From positions 1 to 64,000 of the forward strand of contig JBBSEX010000004.1 of NCBI GenBank assembly GCA_038239345.1: 64,000 nt of DNA, given 5' to 3'. The translations under genes and the position numbers were made by a program. This document shows, piece by piece, positions 60,634-64,000 of the stretch (its first letter is position 1; the number at the start of each line of letters is the position of its first letter). The notes below the pieces were generated by a model, which saw only the letters and a list, made by a program, of their open reading frames with translations, was not told where the DNA came from and did no database searches. Origin of the DNA: JBBSEX01 sp038239345 (lineage in GTDB: Bacteria > Acidobacteriota > Terriglobia > Bryobacterales > Bryobacteraceae).

Positions 60634-60997
60634 AGTTTCCGTAGAGCAGACCTTCGCCGCCGGCCACGCCTTACGCAATTATCGCGGCAAGTGCGAAAAC
60701 GTCCATGGACATAATTATCGGGTTCAAGTAAATCTTGAAGGCGAGCAGTTAGACAAAATCGGGTTGCTAGTGGACTTTACGGAAGTGAAGCGGGCGATGC
60801 GTGAAGTGATTGAGACTTTGGACCATCAGTTCATCAACGATATTCCCCCGTTCACGGAATTAAACCCCTCGTCGGAAAACATGGCGCTGTATTTCTATCA
60901 AAGACTAAGCGACGGAATCCATTCCGAAACCCCCGTGCGCATCACGGCGGTGACGGTATGGGAAACCGACATCCAGTCCGCCTGTTACCGCCCATAG
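60626..60997 (+). CDS. queD: 6-carboxy-5,6,7,8-tetrahydropterin synthase (QueD)
   Basis: A 123-residue protein of the QueD/PTPS family. Zinc-binding His residues are in FAAGHAL and NVHGHNY, the catalytic Cys lies in GKCENVHGHN, and LDHQFIND and VWETDIQSACY complete the active site. QueD makes carboxy-tetrahydropterin, the second step toward queuosine. No other queuosine gene is in the window. ATG 60626 overlaps the end of dinG and has GGAGAAG upstream, so the longer frame from 60605 is rejected. Confidence 0.88.
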   Translation: MFEVSVEQTFAAGHALRNYRGKCENVHGHNYRVQVNLEGEQLDKIGLLVDFTEVKRAMREVIETLDHQFINDIPPFTELNPSSENMALYFYQRLSDGIHSETPVRITAVTVWETDIQSACYRP

Positions 60998-61070
60998 TGA
61001 CGGCCCGGACATCCGCGGGGCACCTTGGATAACGGGAATCGAACCGACTCTTGTATCCTGTAGGTTAGAG

Positions 61071-61595
61071 GTGAATTTGAGTCGTATCTCGTTGGCCTTC
61101 CGAAGTTTTTTCTCGATTCTGTTTGGGGGCGAATTGCCAGCCGAAGTCGCTCAGGCGTTCGGCTACGCAAAACCTGTGGTAGTAAAGCCTGCGCCGGTGA
61201 AAGCGGAGCCGAAGCCCGCCGACGGGGCGTTGCAAATGCTATCCATCCTGCAGCGCGATTCGCGCTTAATCGATTTTCTGATGGAGGATATCTCCGGCTT
61301 CGATGACGATCAGGTAGGCGCGGCGGTCCGCAACATACACGATCAATGCAAGCAGTCGCTCGGCCGCTACATGCATCTGGCGCCGGTGATCGATGGTGTC
61401 GAGGGCACCTACACCAAACTCGACACGAACGATTCCTCCAAGGTAAAGTTGCTCGGTAACGTGCCCGCAAACGGTAAGGCTCCGGGCGGTTTGTTACGCC
61501 ATAAAGGTTGGCGCGCCGAGAAGATTGAATTGCCGGCGCTGGCGCCGGGGCAGAATAATGCCATCGTGGCGCCGGCCGAAATAGAAATCGAGTAG
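61071..61595 (+). CDS. DUF2760 domain-containing protein
   Basis: A 174-residue protein with a hydrophobic, amphipathic N-terminus (FRSFFSILFGG), an Ala/Pro/Lys-rich linker (about 30-50) and a compact DUF2760 domain (about 55-174) holding ALQMLSILQRDSRLIDFLMEDISGF. Further on it has GWRAEKIELPAL and a tail ending IVAPAEIEIE. Function unknown; the domain is often encoded directly beside Hsp70-like genes, as here. The assumed start is GTG 61071; TTG 61077 is possible. It is followed five bases later by the first Hsp70-like gene. Confidence 0.78.
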   Translation: MNLSRISLAFRSFFSILFGGELPAEVAQAFGYAKPVVVKPAPVKAEPKPADGALQMLSILQRDSRLIDFLMEDISGFDDDQVGAAVRNIHDQCKQSLGRYMHLAPVIDGVEGTYTKLDTNDSSKVKLLGNVPANGKAPGGLLRHKGWRAEKIELPALAPGQNNAIVAPAEIEIE

Positions 61596-61599
61596 GCGT

Positions 61600-63441
61600 T
61601 TGCCACAACTAACTTTGGTCAACGACACTAAGCGGAACTACGTCGTCGGAATTGATCTCGGAACAACGAACTGCGCCTTGGCATGGGCTCCCGTGGCGAC
61701 TGGCGCTCATGAAACTCCGCCCGTTTCGATGTTCGCCATTCCTCAACTTGTGAATCCGGGTGAGGTGCGGGAAGATCCGCTGTTGCCGTCGTTCCTTTAC
61801 CTGGCCGGTCCGTCCGACTTCCCCGCGGGTTCACTGGAGTTACCTTGGCCGTCGGACCCTGCGGCGGTGGTGGGGACACTCGCTCGAAAACGTGGCGTGG
61901 AGAGCGCGGCGCGATTGGTCTCGTCGGCGAAATCGTGGTTGTCGCACGCTGGGGTTGACCGGACCGCGGCGATACTTCCCCCTCACGCGCCTGATGGCGT
62001 TCCCAGAATCTCGCCACTAACAGCCTCTCGTAAATATCTTGAGCACCTGCGCGATGCGTGGAATGACAAGATGCCCGATGCCCCATTTTCCGAGCAGCAA
62101 GTCCTGCTAACCGTCCCGGCATCATTCGATGCGGTGGCTCGCGAGTTAACGCAGAAGGCCGCCGATGAAGCGGGATTCAAGAACGTTCTGTTGCTGGAAG
62201 AACCACAAGCGGCATTCTATGCATGGCTTGAGCGGCATCCCGATTGGCGCGATCGCGTTACTGTCGGCGATCTTATTCTAGTAATCGATATTGGCGGCGG
62301 GACGACGGACTTCACGTTGATCGCCGTCACGGAGCAAGGTGGCTCGCTGGCCTTAGAGCGAGTCGCGGTTGGCGAGCATATTCTTCTTGGTGGCGACAAT
62401 ATCGATCTCGCCCTGGCGCGTCATGTAGAACAACAATTGACTGAGAAGAATGTAAAGCTTGACAACCAACAGTTACATGCTCTTTGGCAGCAGTGCCGCG
62501 CGGCAAAAGAAGCGCTGCTTGGTGACGATAAGAAAACCGAACATCCCGTTACCATCCTTGGAAAGGGCTCTGGTCTGGTTGGTGGAACCATCAAGAGCAA
62601 GCTACTGCGCGAGGATGTGGATCGCATTCTTAGCGATGGATTCCTGCCTCAAGTTTCCAGCCATGACATGCCGCAGCGGCGTCGGGCAGGCTTGGCGGAA
62701 ATCGGTTTACCGTATGCGGCCGATGCAGCCATCACCCGCCACCTGGCGCGATTTCTGCGGCAACAAGCGGCAGGCGCGGAACACGGGTCGGTGCGCCGCG
62801 GCTCCAGTGGACTCGCAACTCCGACGCACCTCCTTTTCAACGGCGGAGTACTTCGCGCGAATTTGATTCGCCAGCGATTGATCGACGTGCTCAACGGTTG
62901 GCTGCAAGAGGAAGGCGCGGCCCCGGTCACACCGCTGCTGGGTGAGGATTTGATGCAATCGGTAGCGCGTGGGGCCGCCTATTACGGACTTTCGCGCTCG
63001 GGCAATGGCGTCCGAATCCGTGGGGGTGTTCCGCGAACTTATTACGTTGGAATCGAAAGCTCCATGCCTGCCGTCCCGGGAATGCCCGCTCCGTTGAAGG
63101 CGCTCGCGGTAGTGCCGTTCGGCATGGAAGAAGGGACCTCGCTCACTTTTCCCAATCGCCAATTCGGATTAGTGGTCGGCGAGCCGGCTGAATTCCGTTT
63201 CTTCTATTCAGCGACGCGGAAGAACGATGAGGCCGGCACGCTCATTGACGATATCGGCGGCGATTTAGAAGAACTCTCTCCGATGGAGGTGTCGCTGGAA
63301 TCCACGGGCAACGCCGGCGAATACGTTCCCGTCACACTGGAAAGCATCGTCACTGAGACCGGCGTGCTGCAATTATGGTGCGTCGCCCGCGATGGCCGGC
63401 GCTGGAAATTGGAATTTAATGTTCGGGAGCGAGTGGCGTAG
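61600..63441 (+). CDS. Hsp70-family (DnaK-like) protein, first of a tandem pair
   Basis: A 613-residue protein. The ATPase half shows the phosphate-1 motif VGIDLGTTNCALAW near residue 16, VLLTVPASFDAVARELTQKAADEAG near 168 and LVIDIGGGTTDFTL near 227. The C-terminal part is beta-rich and short compared with DnaK, and lacks the usual helical lid. Its partner chaperones are unknown; such divergent Hsp70s occur with DUF2760 in three-gene clusters. The start is a TTG at 61600; the next gene begins directly at its stop. Confidence 0.83.
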   Translation: MPQLTLVNDTKRNYVVGIDLGTTNCALAWAPVATGAHETPPVSMFAIPQLVNPGEVREDPLLPSFLYLAGPSDFPAGSLELPWPSDPAAVVGTLARKRGVESAARLVSSAKSWLSHAGVDRTAAILPPHAPDGVPRISPLTASRKYLEHLRDAWNDKMPDAPFSEQQVLLTVPASFDAVARELTQKAADEAGFKNVLLLEEPQAAFYAWLERHPDWRDRVTVGDLILVIDIGGGTTDFTLIAVTEQGGSLALERVAVGEHILLGGDNIDLALARHVEQQLTEKNVKLDNQQLHALWQQCRAAKEALLGDDKKTEHPVTILGKGSGLVGGTIKSKLLREDVDRILSDGFLPQVSSHDMPQRRRAGLAEIGLPYAADAAITRHLARFLRQQAAGAEHGSVRRGSSGLATPTHLLFNGGVLRANLIRQRLIDVLNGWLQEEGAAPVTPLLGEDLMQSVARGAAYYGLSRSGNGVRIRGGVPRTYYVGIESSMPAVPGMPAPLKALAVVPFGMEEGTSLTFPNRQFGLVVGEPAEFRFFYSATRKNDEAGTLIDDIGGDLEELSPMEVSLESTGNAGEYVPVTLESIVTETGVLQLWCVARDGRRWKLEFNVRERVA

Positions 63442-64000
63442 ATGAAGATTGGAATCGATCTCGGCACCACAAATTCGGCTCTTGCCTATATCGATCCTAA
63501 AGAAGCGGGCGAAGCGGATTTTCCACCCATCCACGTTCTCGAGATTCCGCAGTACGCAGCCCCAGGAACCATCGAGGAACGACGCACGCTGCCATCGTTC
63601 CTGTATCTCGGAGACAAGACATACGTCGGCGTTTACGCCCGGGAACAAGGTGCGCTGGTTCCCACCAAGAGCGTCCATTCGGCCAAAAGCTGGTTATCGA
63701 ATTCCGAAGTCGATCGCACCGCGAAGATATTGCCGTGGGATTCACAAGAAGGTGGCCGCGTGCTATCGCCGGTGGAAGTGTCGGCGCGCATTCTTAGCGA
63801 ATTGGGTGATGCCTGGAAACAGAAGTCGGGCGAGCCGCTATCGGCGCAGGAAGTTGTACTCACCGTGCCGGCGAGCTTTGACGAAGAAGCGCGCGAACTC
63901 ACCGTGACGGCGGCGAAAGAGGCGGGAATCGAAAACCTGACGCTGCTGGAAGAGCCCGCCGCCGCCTTCTATTCGTGGATCGCCAACGATTTAACCCGAT
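63442..64000 (+). CDS. Hsp70-family protein, second of the tandem pair (3' end outside window)
   Basis: The first 186 codons of another Hsp70-like gene, beginning with KIGIDLGTTNSALAY directly after the TAG of the first Hsp70 gene. Within the visible part are AKSWLSNSEVDRTAKILP, shared with the first copy, and VVLTVPASFDEEARELTVTAAKEAG. The phosphate-2 region would lie past the window edge. The two proteins are clearly paralogous, so they may form a pair with separate substrate or nucleotide roles. Start ATG 63442 is unambiguous. Confidence 0.85.
   Translation, partial: MKIGIDLGTTNSALAYIDPKEAGEADFPPIHVLEIPQYAAPGTIEERRTLPSFLYLGDKTYVGVYAREQGALVPTKSVHSAKSWLSNSEVDRTAKILPWDSQEGGRVLSPVEVSARILSELGDAWKQKSGEPLSAQEVVLTVPASFDEEARELTVTAAKEAGIENLTLLEEPAAAFYSWIANDLTR

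Noticed and set aside
1..64000. CRISPR array, tRNA/rRNA genes, insertion sequences or prophage
   Set aside because: No regularly spaced repeats, no cloverleaf-like or rRNA-like stretch in the short gaps, and no transposase or phage structural gene was seen.

Overview
The window is bacterial, moderately GC-rich and densely coded, with short ATGA/GTGA/TAATG gene overlaps. Its family content (DUF4139, DUF2911, DUF2760-Hsp70, large fused glycosyltransferases, a split ATP synthase locus whose b subunit carries a signal peptide) points to an acidobacterium, most like the Solibacteres/Bryobacterales. That placement is inference from gene content; no rRNA is present. Many genes end in TGA, so the standard code applies. 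I saw no tRNA, rRNA, CRISPR array or insertion sequence, and no gene-free stretch longer than about 300 bases.

Layout. (1) 1-10.0 kb: a surface-polysaccharide island with a sugar C-methyltransferase (cut by the window edge), an RmlC-like epimerase, an NDP-sugar epimerase/reductase, two CgeB-type glycosyltransferases (one in a 1123-residue fusion) and a GT4+GT2+GT2 giant broken by one in-frame TGA. (2) 10.0-18.5 kb: an ATP-grasp-like gene, then an eight-gene minus-strand operon with an SPFH/zinc-ribbon protein, AdoMet decarboxylase, two DUF4178 zinc-ribbon proteins, a one-TM protein, a DUF350 protein, a membrane-anchored spermidine-synthase-like enzyme and a Tat-exported FAD oxidoreductase. 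This links aminopropyl chemistry to a membrane-scaffold system and is the most interesting locus here. (3) 18.7-25.4 kb: a DUF4139 protein, a P1 peptidase, an Mla-type lipid ABC transporter (mlaE-mlaF-mlaD, with five exact-period 34-residue repeats in MlaD) and a YdjC-type deacetylase. (4) 25.4-39.7 kb: mixed cell-surface and housekeeping genes (methyltransferase-TIG fusion, SDR, O-antigen ligase, SixA, PilZ, GHMP kinase, CPBP protease, aminotransferase V, proS, glyA, GT4).

(5) 39.6-47.0 kb: a second membrane-stress cluster. A small HTH gene and a Cys-rich putative regulator precede an XRE regulator whose promoter carries two operator-like palindromes. These are followed by an NfeD-like protein, a flotillin, an intrinsic terminator and pspA, and then by two minus-strand genes, one encoding a zinc-ribbon/ankyrin/poly-proline protein. 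(6) 47.1-50.8 kb: quinone oxidoreductase, M20 peptidase, EamA transporter and a DUF2911 protein. (7) 51.1-57.0 kb: ATP synthase genes b', b, delta, alpha, gamma, beta and epsilon, without a and c. (8) 57.0-64.0 kb: a Fic protein whose 5' end lies inside a degenerate direct repeat, a DinG-type helicase, QueD, DUF2760 and two tandem Hsp70-like genes, the last cut by the window end.
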